From Colletotrichum lupini (lineage: Eukaryota > Ascomycota > Sordariomycetes > Glomerellales > Glomerellaceae): a DNA stretch of 64,000 bases. The stretch's first letter is position 1; every line of letters begins with the position of its first letter. The stretch spans positions 2,356,001 to 2,420,000 of the forward strand of contig NC_064681.1 in NCBI RefSeq assembly GCF_023278565.1. Reading direction: 5' to 3'. Both the position numbers and the translations under genes were made by a program. Below, in pieces: positions 22,004 through 32,500 of this stretch. The notes beneath the pieces were generated by a model. That model was not told the DNA's origin. It searched no databases and worked only from the letters and a program-made list of their open reading frames with translations.

Positions 22004-23659
22004 ATGGCTTCGGGACACAACGTATGCCCTCCAAGACGGAAACAATATGGCGACCGCCCTCACTGACCTTGAGACCAGGACCCCAAGCTTCTGTACGCCA
22101 TCAATGGCGTCCAAGCCTTTCACATCTCCAATGGCAAGGAGGAGTCGCTCACACCCGCCGGGCCCCAGACCTTGTCGCTGTTGATGGTACCGACTTCTTC
22201 GCCCTTCACCGACGCAGTCTCCCCCGCCGAGGACTTCTACCTGCACCTCCATCTACCTCCCGAGCTTGATCTTCCTCTTCCTGCGACAACACAGATCTAC
22301 CACCAGCCGCCAACTAGCTACCTGATTCCAAGATGGGATCTGGGCCCAGACAGTGGCGCTTTCACACGTATCGAGTTCCCAGACACTGGTAGCCGGAAAG
22401 GACTGCAGGAGGACGTCGACACCTTCGAAACGATCCTTGCGCAATGCACTGCATTCCTCGAGCGAGCCCCGCCGCCAAAGACCTCATCCAAATCGGCCAA
22501 AGCCGCCGCCGCAGCCTCCGCATACCCCTATGATGACCCCGTTACCGATCGTCCCTCTGCCAAGTCCAGAGCTGCCGCCGCCGATGGCCTCCCCGCTTAC
22601 AACCCGGCCGACTACCAGCCCGGACAGGGCTATGCCCCGGGAGCCCACAGCTCCCAGCACAATGGCGGCCGGATTGTCCTGATTGACGAAGAAGACGGAA
22701 GCGTCATTGGGGAGCTGACTGAGAACTACCAAGTTGTAGAGGAGCTGGGCGTCAAGCCTGGAACAAAAGGTAAGTTTGGCGGCACCTCGGCCGAGCTTGA
22801 CTCACATGGCATGCTAGATCCGGTGGAGATTACACTCCCTGCCGACAACAGCCAAGCCATTACCGTTCAGCCCGTGTCGCAGGAGTACCGCGAGATGATT
22901 ATGCACCCATCGTACAAGAAGTCGTTCTTGGTGTCGAATGCTTCAAAAGCGTCTCGACTCATTGTGACATCGTCGGACTTGATCACAAAGGGTTTGCAGT
23001 CCTCGGCCGACAACTTTACAAAGAAGACAAAGGCGACGACCGAACCCGTGACGTTCACTCCTGCCGCGCACGACCGTGTACGACGCATCAACCAGTTTTC
23101 CACCAAGGCGGCTGGTCTGTCGGCGACCACGGTTGGAGCGGTGGGCAAAGTTGCCCAAAACCTGGGCGCCACCCTGGCTAGAAAGAAGGACGGCAGTGGA
23201 AGAGGATACGATAAGGATGGCAACCCAATTGAGGGTTACAAGCCTGGCCTGCTGAACAGGAGCTTGATGGCGTTCAACACTGTTGCGGACGGCATCGATC
23301 AAGCAGGACGTAATCTGTTGACTGGCACCTCTTCCAGCGTGTCACAGATGGTGGAGCACCGTTGGGGTGCTGAAGCTGGCCAAGTATCCAGGAACATTGG
23401 CGGCGGCTTCAAGAACGTTGGGTTGGTGTACATTGATGTGACTGGTGTATCCCGCAGAGCAATCTTGAAGAGCGTAGCAAAGGGCATGGTCGTCGGTAAG
23501 GTAAAGGGTGGTGGACAGATCATCGTCGGAGGCGGCGATGGCGGAGCAGTGGGTTATCTGGAAGACCAGAAAACTCGCAAAGACGACCAGAGCGATACGG
23601 CCAGTATGTACACGGCGTATGAGGGCAATGGCAAGCAGCCAGCCGGCAAGAGACTGTGA
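22004..23659 (+). CDS. Senescence/spartin-domain protein
   Basis: Predicted 516-aa protein with exons 22004-22021, 22079-22769 and 22818-23659. The first exon gives MASGHN; a 57-nt intron with a CTGAC branch leads to DPKLLYAINGVQAFHISNG and then SLTPAGPQTLSLLMVPTSSPF, the usual start of the fungal family. The middle (residues about 110-170) is Ala/Pro-rich and likely disordered. The C-terminal part (about residues 250-480) is the helical, Gly/Ala-rich senescence domain also found in spartin, a lipid-droplet and endosome-associated protein; its membrane role in fungi is not established. The second intron (22770-22817, GTAAGT...CTAG) is 48 nt and free of stops, so reading through it also gives a continuous frame. 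I judge it spliced because the signals are strong and the join AAA-G/AT-CCG gives GTKDPVEI. Confidence 0.85.
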
Positions 23660-24695
23660 GTGTGTATTGGAGGATAGTTATTCTGAGTGAAATAGATGGG
23701 ACCCTTGGACGTTTAAGAGGTACTGAGTTCAGTGTGAAAGACTTGGAACGAAGAGGGATGGATGGTGGGCCACTATGCAGTTTTGTCCAGGCAGTGCGTA
23801 TTCAATACGAGTAAACGAAACCTAGGTAGCTCAATCAAAGAAACCACAAGCCACTACCTACCCCTTAGAGTCCGCTGGCCGCATTTGTAAGGCTAGAGAA
23901 TTCACAATGTAGGTGAAGAGTGTTCGTTCGGCATAAGCCTTGGACGGGTAAGACGGAGTACACATCCAGGTGCCGGTGTGCCGGAAGCCGTCGGCGATTA
24001 CCTAATCTTAGACAAATGGTCACGTGGATCCGCAAACGCCTTGCCGGGTCTGATTGTCTCAGTGTAGCCACTTTAGCCCGTCCGGTCGCGTCAGATCGCG
24101 CTTTCCTCCTGGCGCCCACTTCCATCAATGCGACTACTGTGATATTGGAAGGGATCAGGCCCTCAGCATGGAGCCTTCTTGACATCGGTGCTGTTCTGTT
24201 GTGGCTCGCGCTCTCCTGTTCCCGTTCGAGAGAAAGACAGAGAGATTGGATATCCTTTTGGGTTCGTGCCACGATGCCTTAGTTCTATGCAGCCCAAACA
24301 CATCAGGTAATTTATCCATTTGCCAACCATCCGTCACCTGTTGTTGCAACGCAGCCCAACTCTCCCCGTCTTTTGCTTCCTCCCGCCAACCTGCCCCGCC
24401 ATCCCGCCAAATCCTGGACGACATCTACCCGGCGGTTTTCCTCTCCGCCGTATTGCCAACCTCCACTCACCGAGAAACGAGTAAATGTGTCGCTTCGAGC
24501 TACTAGGCGCTTTCATCTTGCTTCTCCGTGACTTTGGCGAAAAGTCAAGGTCCAAGAAGCCGCCGCAACCACGCGAAATGTGCCACATCCTCCTCCTCCG
24601 TCCCCTTCTTTGAACCCATGATCGAATCCCTGTCTGTAACCTAATCCCCGACTAACACCTCGATTCTCTCCCCTCACTAGAAGCAAACAGCCGGC
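23660..24695. other. Intergenic region between spartin-like and GCP4 genes
   Basis: No gene supported. The right end is the GCP4 leader. It contains GTAACC...GACTAACAC...CACTAG at 24636-24680, a plausible 45-nt 5'-UTR intron ending 15 bases before the GCP4 ATG. Confidence 0.5.
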
Positions 24696-27073
24696 ATGCT
24701 CCACGAAGTCCTCCTCGCCCTCTCTGGGCACCCCTCCCCTCTCCTCCGAACCGACAACACAGATCCCAATGCGCTATCAACGGCAATCTCACCACCGGAG
24801 CGCGAACTCCTAGCCACCGCCGCCCACCTGAGCGACCTTCATGTCAAACTGCAGAGCTACACCGCCCCCATCGCCGCCGAGCACCCATCTACGATATGCC
24901 GCGCCACCGCCACCGCGATACAGTCCGTCCACCTAGCCGCTTTCCAGCGCAAGGTCCTCGATGTCGAGGAGACGATACTGCGCAAGGACTCGAGTCTTGT
25001 CGGCGCCTACAACATTGTGCCATTGACCGCCGTTGTGGGAGAGTTTTCCGAGTGGACGAGACGCATGGAATGGTTGTGGGAGATCGTGCAGTTTATGCTG
25101 AAGAAGCAGCAAGGGCAAACGTGTCGCGGGGCACAGCTGATTGACAGGCTGAGGAGTGAGCTGCAGAGCGGCTATGTCGATATTGAGAGGACGGCTATGA
25201 GCCTCGTATCCGTGGCAGAGACGGCCTGGCTGAAGCAGGTTTCTGCTTGGATCCTCTACGGACGATTGCCGACCTTTGGAGGGGAGGACTTTTTTGTGCA
25301 AAAGTCGGAGGGAGGTGACCAGGTATGTCATCGGCAATGGGTCACTGTGAGGTTCATGACTGACCGCGACAGGAATACATCTCGGTGCCGGCTTTTCTAC
25401 CCAACTTTGTAACCCTACCAACGGCATCGTCAATGCTCTTCATCGGCAGGTCGCTCAACCACGTCCGTGTCAAGGGCAGTGTTGAATCTGGCTTACAAGG
25501 CCTCGATCACCTGTCTTCGCAACTAAAAGAGCTATCCGCTTTAACCTACCCTCTCCACACGGCGAGCTTCTCGCGCGCCATTACCTCGATCCGCCTCACA
25601 CTCTCACGGACGATCTTGCTCAAGCTCCTGCCTCTCGCCAAAGTTGTTGAGGCACTGCAGGTTTTGCGAGAGTTCTTCCTTCTTGGCCGCGGCGAATTTG
25701 CCATGGCTCTGACGCAGCAGGCTGACGAGAAGCTTCGGAGCAGGTGGAAGAGATCCGACAATCTCGCGTACGAGAAGCGAGAAGGCCTCGGCACCTTTGC
25801 CGTCAAGGAGGGCGAGGTCGCCGCCGTGCTGGCCAAGACATGGGCGGCCATGGGCTTGATGCAGGGACAGCACGCGGACGAAGACGAGGGGTTGGAGATT
25901 GCGAGGGAGCTTCTGCGGTTGACTCTCACAAAGTCCAAGCCGGCAGTGCCCCTCAAGCTCGAAGCAAGCGTATCACGGCCCGCGACGAAAACTCTGGCCA
26001 CGACCCCTTTCCGCAACCTCCTTTTATCAGTCCCTGTCGTCTTGACGATGCAGATTCCCTCGCCCATGGACATGTTCCTTACCCCTTCCGACTTACAGAT
26101 CTATTCCACCATCAACTCATACCTTCTCTCTATTCGCCGAGCACATATTCGTCTCACTGAGCTGTGGAAGATCACATCCCTACGCCGGCATCATCCGGCA
26201 CCCCCAGGACCACCCGCCGGAAGCACTCGAGCGGGGCGCTCTAAGGTGATACTGCTGCGTCAGCGCTATACGCAGCGGTCCAATGCCTTGCGCAGCGCCT
26301 GGGTGACATGCAGCTCTGCTATATTCTTTCTTTCCGAGACGGAGGCATACTTACAGACGGAAGTAGTGGCTGGCCTATGGGACGGCTTTCACGACTGGCT
26401 GACTCCCAAGGCAGAGACGGACGGCACTGAAACGGGGCCTCAGGGTGTATCAACCAAGGCAGCATCTAAACCTTCGACAGTAGTCGAGGCAGAAGATGAG
26501 GACGACGACGACATATGGCTAGCTCAGAGCACGCCAACAACAAAGTCATTCAAGCGAGCAGAACCAACAACGACCACAACTCACGACCCCCAGAGTCTCG
26601 CCACGGCCCACAGGGCCTACCTCCGCGCCCTCTCCACCCGCCTCCTCCTTACCTTTCCCACCTACACGGACCCGCTGTACAGCCTCCTCACGCACACGGA
26701 TCACCTCGTCGCACTTACGCAGCGTCTCCACGCCGTCTGGACCTCGATGGACCTCGAAGCGGACGCGGGCGTCGTCGACGCTTTTGTGGACCTCGAGATT
26801 GAGGAAAAAGAGGTCCGCGCCGCGATCCGCGACGTGGAGAAGCATGTCAAGGACGGGATCCGGGACGTGATTGCTGCGTTGCGGAGCCTGGAGGCGGACC
26901 CAGCGGCGTTTGCGGACGAGGAGGAGGGCGGCGAGGAAGGGGTTCTTAGAGAGGAAGGGGAGTATGTGCCGCGGAGGGTCGGTGGCGTGGAGAGGTTGCT
27001 GATGAAGCTTGATTTGGCGGGGTGGTTTGGGGAGAGGAAGGATGATTTCGGCTTCATGTTTAGTGAGTACTAA
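24696..27073 (+). CDS. Gamma-tubulin complex component 4 (GCP4)
   Basis: Predicted 775-aa GCP4/Spc97-Spc98 family protein, a subunit of the gamma-tubulin ring complex that nucleates microtubules at spindle pole bodies. It opens MLHEVLLALSGHPSPLL, the hallmark N-terminus of GCP4. Exons 24696-25322 and 25373-27073 are joined over a 50-nt intron (GTATGT, CTGAC branch, ACAG), giving GGDQ/EYISVPAFLPNFV. The N-terminal GCP (grip1) region spans residues about 1-400 (LKQVSAWILYGRL; MLFIGRSLNHVRV). The C-terminal gamma-tubulin-binding grip2 region includes PMDMFLTPSDLQIYSTINSY and LLSIRRAHIRLTELWK. An acidic insert (EDEDDDD, around residue 580) is probably disordered. A 45-nt 5'-UTR intron is possible just upstream. 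GCP4 is absent from budding yeast but common in filamentous fungi. Confidence 0.92.
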
Positions 27074-28583
27074 ACGCGGCGGATGGACATTGGCGGAAAG
27101 AGCGAGCATTTGCAACACGCGCACCTATACACACGACACATGTGGAATGGACAAAGCCTGTTGCCACCCCCGCAAAGGGCAGATGCTGGGGAGAGGGTTC
27201 CTCGGAACACCCCCGATTCCGATAAAGATCACGGAACAGAGCGGAGAAAGATAGTACGACGATGGAAAGGGACACATTCCGTCATAAATCCGAATCTTGA
27301 AATCGCCCCAGAAAACCGGGGAACACAAAGACCGTTCATGGCACTCCGGGTGACCGTCTGCAAAATTACGATGGTGGTGGTGGTGGTGAGATGTCACTTC
27401 CTCTGCTCGGTTAGACAAGCGAGGAAGCTCTTCCACGACACTCTGTACGCCTTGCTTTCTTCCACCTTCCGCTGTCGAGGTTGGGAAAGGCAGAGAACGT
27501 GTTTTGTGCAGCGGTGGTGGGGTGATTTTTCGGCCGGCCGGGACCCAGCGAAGTGGTGTAAACGGCATAGGGAAAGTTTGGCATTTTGTTACTGGCGGGA
27601 CGGACCGGGGGAACGTCATGGGTCACGCCAGAGCGGAGCTGGTGTCGCCAGGTCGGTGTCGTTTGTGGGGGGGGACGTTCTCGGCTGGGCTTGGCGTCGT
27701 ACCGAAATCTCACGATGGGGAGTGGAGTTGTGTGGTGTGACATTGACGATAGGTAACCCGTTCCACTCACGACGGAAAAGCTTCAGTGTTCTTGTCCGTC
27801 GTGTAATCGAGCTTGTGCGAGCGTGTGTTCTTCCTTCTCTCATTTTTTTTTCCCCTTCAGAGCATCGAGCATTAGCAGTGGGCGTTGACACCAACATGAC
27901 CGTGGAACATTTTCTTCAGTCATGCGCAATGAGGTAGTTTGAGCAAAATCAGAATCGAGGCAATGATGCATCTTTGTGCCTTTATTCATATGTACGAAAT
28001 ACCTAATCCAGAAAGGAAGAGGTTTCAAAGGTAGTCGTTTCGATTCGTACAGGGCTTGCTTGCTTGCTTTCGCAATTCATCCAATTCATCCATTCCATCC
28101 CAGCTCTTGGGGGGAGGTTTCCAGTCCAGCGCCTGTTTGATGCATCTTCCATGGAAGGAAAAAAGTAAGAAATTACATACAGAGAGATTGATGCACGCAC
28201 TCCAAAGAGAAGAAGAAGAAAAAAGAAAAAGAAAAAAAGGGGGAGTCCAAAACGCCATTCCACTCCATGCTGTGAGCGGGAGGAATTGTCCCCATGGTAC
28301 CGTGTCCTGCCCATCATATCCACATTGCTGTCATTGTGTGTTGTTTCCTGTTCTGTTCTGTATGTGCTGCGCATGATCCGCTGCTTGTGTTTTGCTCCCT
28401 TCTTGGAGTCTGTGTAAGTCGATCTCAAGTCGATTTGGATCTTCCATCCGAAAATGTGCTTGTTTTTGGTTCTTTTATGTCCCCCGCAAGAGATGAGAAA
28501 TCCGTAACAAAGTGATAAATTTTGGTTTCCAATGATGAAAGAAAAAAAGAGTTGATCAGAAAATGACGCCTCCTGCATTCATC
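27074..28583. other. Intergenic region between convergent genes, no gene
   Basis: The 3' flanks of GCP4 (left) and of the gene at 28584-30008 (right). A GGT microsatellite lies near 27371-27387, a GCTT tetramer run near 28053-28070 and an A/G-rich tract near 28196-28242. A long open frame of 284 codons at 27083-27937 is judged spurious. Confidence 0.55.
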
Positions 28584-30008
28584 TCAATAAGTCGAAATCG
28601 GACGTTGTCGCAATGGACTTGAAGCTTGATCAGAGGGGCGGCGCTGGAAGAGGTGTTGCATAAAGGCCTTGGGGCCTACATGCTCTACGTCGACAGACCG
28701 GGAGGTCATGGGCACCGGGATGCGGGTAAACTTCTTCGTTTGCCAGCGGGTCTTGATGCAGTCGTCGACAAGGGCCATGAGGCCGGTGGCGATAATCACA
28801 TCGGCGACGTCGGTGACGGCGTCAAGGACGCTGCGATCGCTGATCCACATGTGGCAAGGGGGCACCCAGCCACCGGCACTTTCATCCTCAATAACCTGGT
28901 TGGGCGAACGTGTCTCTGGGACAATGTGCGCAACGGCATCGCGGGCGTCGTTGTTGCCGTCCTTGACGAGGTGGAAAGAGACGACACCGAGGTTCTTGTC
29001 AGTGACACGCTTCCACTGGTACTTGTGACCCCACCAGTCAAACTCGTAGCGCTTGTTGTTGGCACCGCCGCGGCGTGACACGTCGACGCGCGCATAATTG
29101 GAGAACTCGAGCTTCATGGTGTTGCTGGGAACCGGTCGAGCTTTGGATTTCGCTTCAAATGAGGCTGAACGCTTGAAACTTGCTGCGTCGTCGCCAAAAG
29201 TGCGCATAGACGAAGAGCTGGACTGTGGGCGCTGCGAAGCTCCGTCCTTGCCCTTGCCTCCGAAGATTGAGCCGCCCGAGTTGGTGCGCGACAGAGGAGG
29301 TCTCCTCATGGAGAGGGTCTTGATGGCGCTTGAGACGGATCGCTGGAGGGTTGGTCGCTCTTGGTTGGTTTCCTCAACGTACTTGCGTTTGGAGTTGCAG
29401 ACTTCGCGGCCGGAGTCGCGGCAGTAACGTCGAAGCGAGAACTCACGCTTGCTGAGGTCGTACATGCGCAGGTGGAAGAGCTGAATGTTGAAGGGGCGGC
29501 GACCGGGGGCGACGGTGTCTACTCTGAGATTCATGTTGCCGTCCGGGGTAAATTCGTCGTGGCAGATAGATAACCTGTTCATGGATGGGAACAGTTTGCC
29601 AAAGTCCTGGGGTGTGGATGGCCGTACATCAGTGTCGATGATATCACGGTAGTAGGTAGGCAAAGGCGGGATGTCGCGGTGCTTGTCGAAGTTGTCTAGT
29701 TCGGCTTCCCGTTGAAGCTCAAGCTCATCTTCGTCGTCCGAAGCCAAACTTGAGTCGAAAGTGTCGACGGAAGATCTCAAACAGTTACTAGTAGAAGGGG
29801 ATATGTCTTCCTCGTAGACAGGCGGGATCTTGTTAGAGACGGTTCTAGCTTCTTTGACTGATGACGCTTCGGTGCTCGCATAGTAAGAAGTGGGTGTTGT
29901 GCTCTGTGATTCATACGTCTCGTATGAGTCGCAAGATTCGCTACTCCTGCGGAAGTCTCGGCTACTTGTCGAGCTCTTGGAGCTGTTTTTCCGATATGAA
30001 TGTGACAT
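28584..30008 (-). CDS. Conserved fungal protein of unknown function
   Basis: Single-exon 474-aa protein. Residues 1-100 are Ser/Thr/Glu-rich and disordered. A first ordered block (about 130-215) includes RRPFNIQLFHLRMYDLSKRE and a Cys/Arg-rich strand. Residues about 220-295 are again Ser/Arg-rich. A second ordered block (298-450) includes MKLEFSNYARVDVSRRGG, then YEFDWWGHKYQWKR (321-334), IVPETRSPNQ, and an Ala/Val/Ile-rich helix (VLDAVTDVADVIIATGLMAL). The aromatic-rich strand pattern resembles proteins I associate with filamentous fungi but cannot name; a tubby- or LURP-like beta structure is a guess only. The two-block layout and absence of stops over 1.4 kb support a real gene. No membrane segment or signal peptide is seen. 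Confidence 0.75.
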   Translation of the reverse strand: MSHSYRKNSSKSSTSSRDFRRSSESCDSYETYESQSTTPTSYYASTEASSVKEARTVSNKIPPVYEEDISPSTSNCLRSSVDTFDSSLASDDEDELELQREAELDNFDKHRDIPPLPTYYRDIIDTDVRPSTPQDFGKLFPSMNRLSICHDEFTPDGNMNLRVDTVAPGRRPFNIQLFHLRMYDLSKREFSLRRYCRDSGREVCNSKRKYVEETNQERPTLQRSVSSAIKTLSMRRPPLSRTNSGGSIFGGKGKDGASQRPQSSSSSMRTFGDDAASFKRSASFEAKSKARPVPSNTMKLEFSNYARVDVSRRGGANNKRYEFDWWGHKYQWKRVTDKNLGVVSFHLVKDGNNDARDAVAHIVPETRSPNQVIEDESAGGWVPPCHMWISDRSVLDAVTDVADVIIATGLMALVDDCIKTRWQTKKFTRIPVPMTSRSVDVEHVGPKAFMQHLFQRRPSDQASSPLRQRPISTY

Positions 30009-32500
30009 GGCGATATGTAATTATGTGTTGTGCTGGTTGAGCCGGAGGGGAGACTCGAGGTTGAGAGAGGAGTGTTGTTGAAGTTATACAATGTAGGAGA
30101 GCTGTGTCTGTATGCCAGGATTGCTAGGGGAGGGAGCAAGGCTTCATATAATCCAAATGGAACAAGGCCTCTGAGCAAGTGAGCTGGCAGATTGGGCTCC
30201 AGAGATTGGGGGAAGAGGGCGTGAAGTATTGTGCAGGTTGGTGAAGGATTGGGCAATAACGTGTGTTTGACGTGAAGCCAGGGTGTTGGTTTCCGATGAG
30301 GACCTGAGGCGATGGGGCCGGTTGGATAAAGCAGGGGGTGTATGATTCCGAGGCGGTTGGGGATGGAAAGGAGTTGAGATGTGAGAGTGATTATAAAGTG
30401 AGTATGATCAAGAGTTCGTGGATATGATACAAGTGCAAGAATATAGCCATCAGGCAGGAGGGCAGTTCGATGAGAGCAATAAAAAAAAGTGCAGGGACGG
30501 AAAGAGTAATACGTGATGCTGGGGGTCGGGGCGCGACGGGTGGGAGGTGGTTTGCTTCTTAACGGAGGGTGGGCAGCTCTGGCGCGGACGGGCAGGGAAG
30601 ACGTAGGACGGGGATCGGAGATGGCAGAGGCAGCGACGGCAGAGACGGGGAAAGTCGTCCAGCTCAGGATACTTTGGTACCTGAGGTACGTAGTGAGGTA
30701 TACAGAGTACCTACAGAAGGACCCCAGGCGGTACGCACACGACTGGAATTGGAACAACCGGCCCTGCACTGCTACCTTCCCTTGGGTACAACTCAGAAGT
30801 ACTTGCCATCCCCCCTGCTTGACCCAAGATGCCTTACGGTGCCCACTACCAGCTGCTTGCTGTACTGTATGGTCTTCTCCCTCAGAACCCCAAAAGATTG
30901 GACAAGACGGGATGGATGGGTTGGAGAGGGAGGAGGAGCGACAGGGTTTTCCGTATGGCTGGCGAGAGGCCAGGCCACCGCCAGAGGCGTGAGTCGCCCA
31001 AATGGACGGACGGTCTGCCTCTTGGGGAATGTGGATGCGTGAACGAAGGCGACGATGAGTTACAAGTCATCGACAAGTCATTCTGTGCCTCATCCTTGAG
31101 CGAGTTGGCGTGAAGGAGGATTCGGAACAGTAAAGTAGTGACATGGCGACAAGTACACAGACCCGTACTCTGTCATGTACCATGTTATCTTGCTATTTCC
31201 TTAATCCCTCCCCCATTTTTGGCGACAACGAGACACGAAGGCACTGCATGTGTGGGGGGGGAAAGATGGGAGGAAGTCTCGCTCGGCTTGGCTTTGCAAT
31301 GCAGACAAGTCACCCGGCCGAGCGAGGGAAAAGAATCACCGGGAAGGAGCCAGCGGTCTCTCGGCCTTCTCTGTCCTCCTTCCTAAGTAATAAGGTGTCC
31401 GTAAGGTAAGGTATGGAAGATGGAAGGTACGCATACTCCGTACCTTGGGCAAGAAACGGGGAAAGCAGGAACGGTGGCCCGCCGTGGGATGTTCCCTGCC
31501 CTATACGGTACGAATTGCTTGTGACCTCTTGCCTTTTGATTCTGGCCTGGCCGAAGGAACTTTTAGGGGAGCAACAATGTCCCACGAATAAGGCGCCGTG
31601 TCGCATTTGCAAATTTCTCGCTGTCACCATTTTTGCAACTCCAACACTGAAGATTTCAAAGACGCCCGACAGCGAATACGTCTCGCAGCATTGCTCGAAA
31701 GGGAGCCAGGGTGGCACGACAGGTCTCGCGGTTTTAGCTTCCGGTGGCATGTTTCCTAGAGACCTTGACCCTGTCTGTCTGCCCGCTAACTTCTACGCAG
31801 TACGCAGTAAGGGTCGGAGCCCACAGTCGCACCCAGATTCTTCACTGCAAGGATAGAGGGACCGAGGAAGTCTTAGGGAGTGTCCCGCTGGGACGGTCGG
31901 AATGGAGACCTGCTTTGGAGCTTATTCCTGGCATCGTTCCCGCTGGAGACGCAGGCAGGCCACAAGGCAGGTCGGGAACATTCGGTTTGCGGCTTGCCCA
32001 TCAATTTTGATCGGAAAGCCCCCCAAAACTCTGTTTGTAAGCTAACGATTCCAGCCCGACGACCGCCACGTACAACCCACGTCCCCCCATGTTCACTACT
32101 ACGCATACAGTCACTTGTTCTTAAACCAGCTGGCGCCTCTCGTGGCTGAGTGAAAGTCACAGTCATCGCTATCGAAACTCACGGCTGGAAACAGACACGC
32201 CGCACACAGGCTGGCTTGGGTCCCAAAGTCAAGGCGGTCTATCGGATGGTCTCCAGGCCACTGTATATCCCAGCAGTGACCGAGAAGATTCACTCCTGCC
32301 TGCGTGCCTGCTTGGCCCGGCTCTCACGGAGCTGGTCTCTTTTCTCAGCGGCCAATGACCCAATACCTCGTGGGCCGCCTGCTGTGGCTTGGGCGGCGAC
32401 TAAAGCCTGAATGAACGTGTCGTGTCATCAGGAGGGAGGGACCTATCCGAATAATCCTGACGCCCGTGTCATTGCCATTTCCAGTCATCGTTGTGCTTCC
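30009..32500. other. Intergenic region, probable promoter plus gene-free DNA
   Basis: The left part is the 5' region of the gene starting at 30008. Around 30670-30720 is a cluster of GGTACCTGAGGTA-type words. TACTCCGTA is at 31434-31442 and two overlapping TACGCAGTA at 31794-31809. No gene is supported; open frames are short, overlapping and without motifs. Confidence 0.5.

Noticed and set aside
27083..27937. 284-codon open frame on the + strand downstream of GCP4
   Set aside because: Translation is Arg/Trp/Cys-rich with a poly-Val run from a GGT microsatellite, no domain, and a competing minus-strand frame of similar quality. It lies between convergent gene ends.
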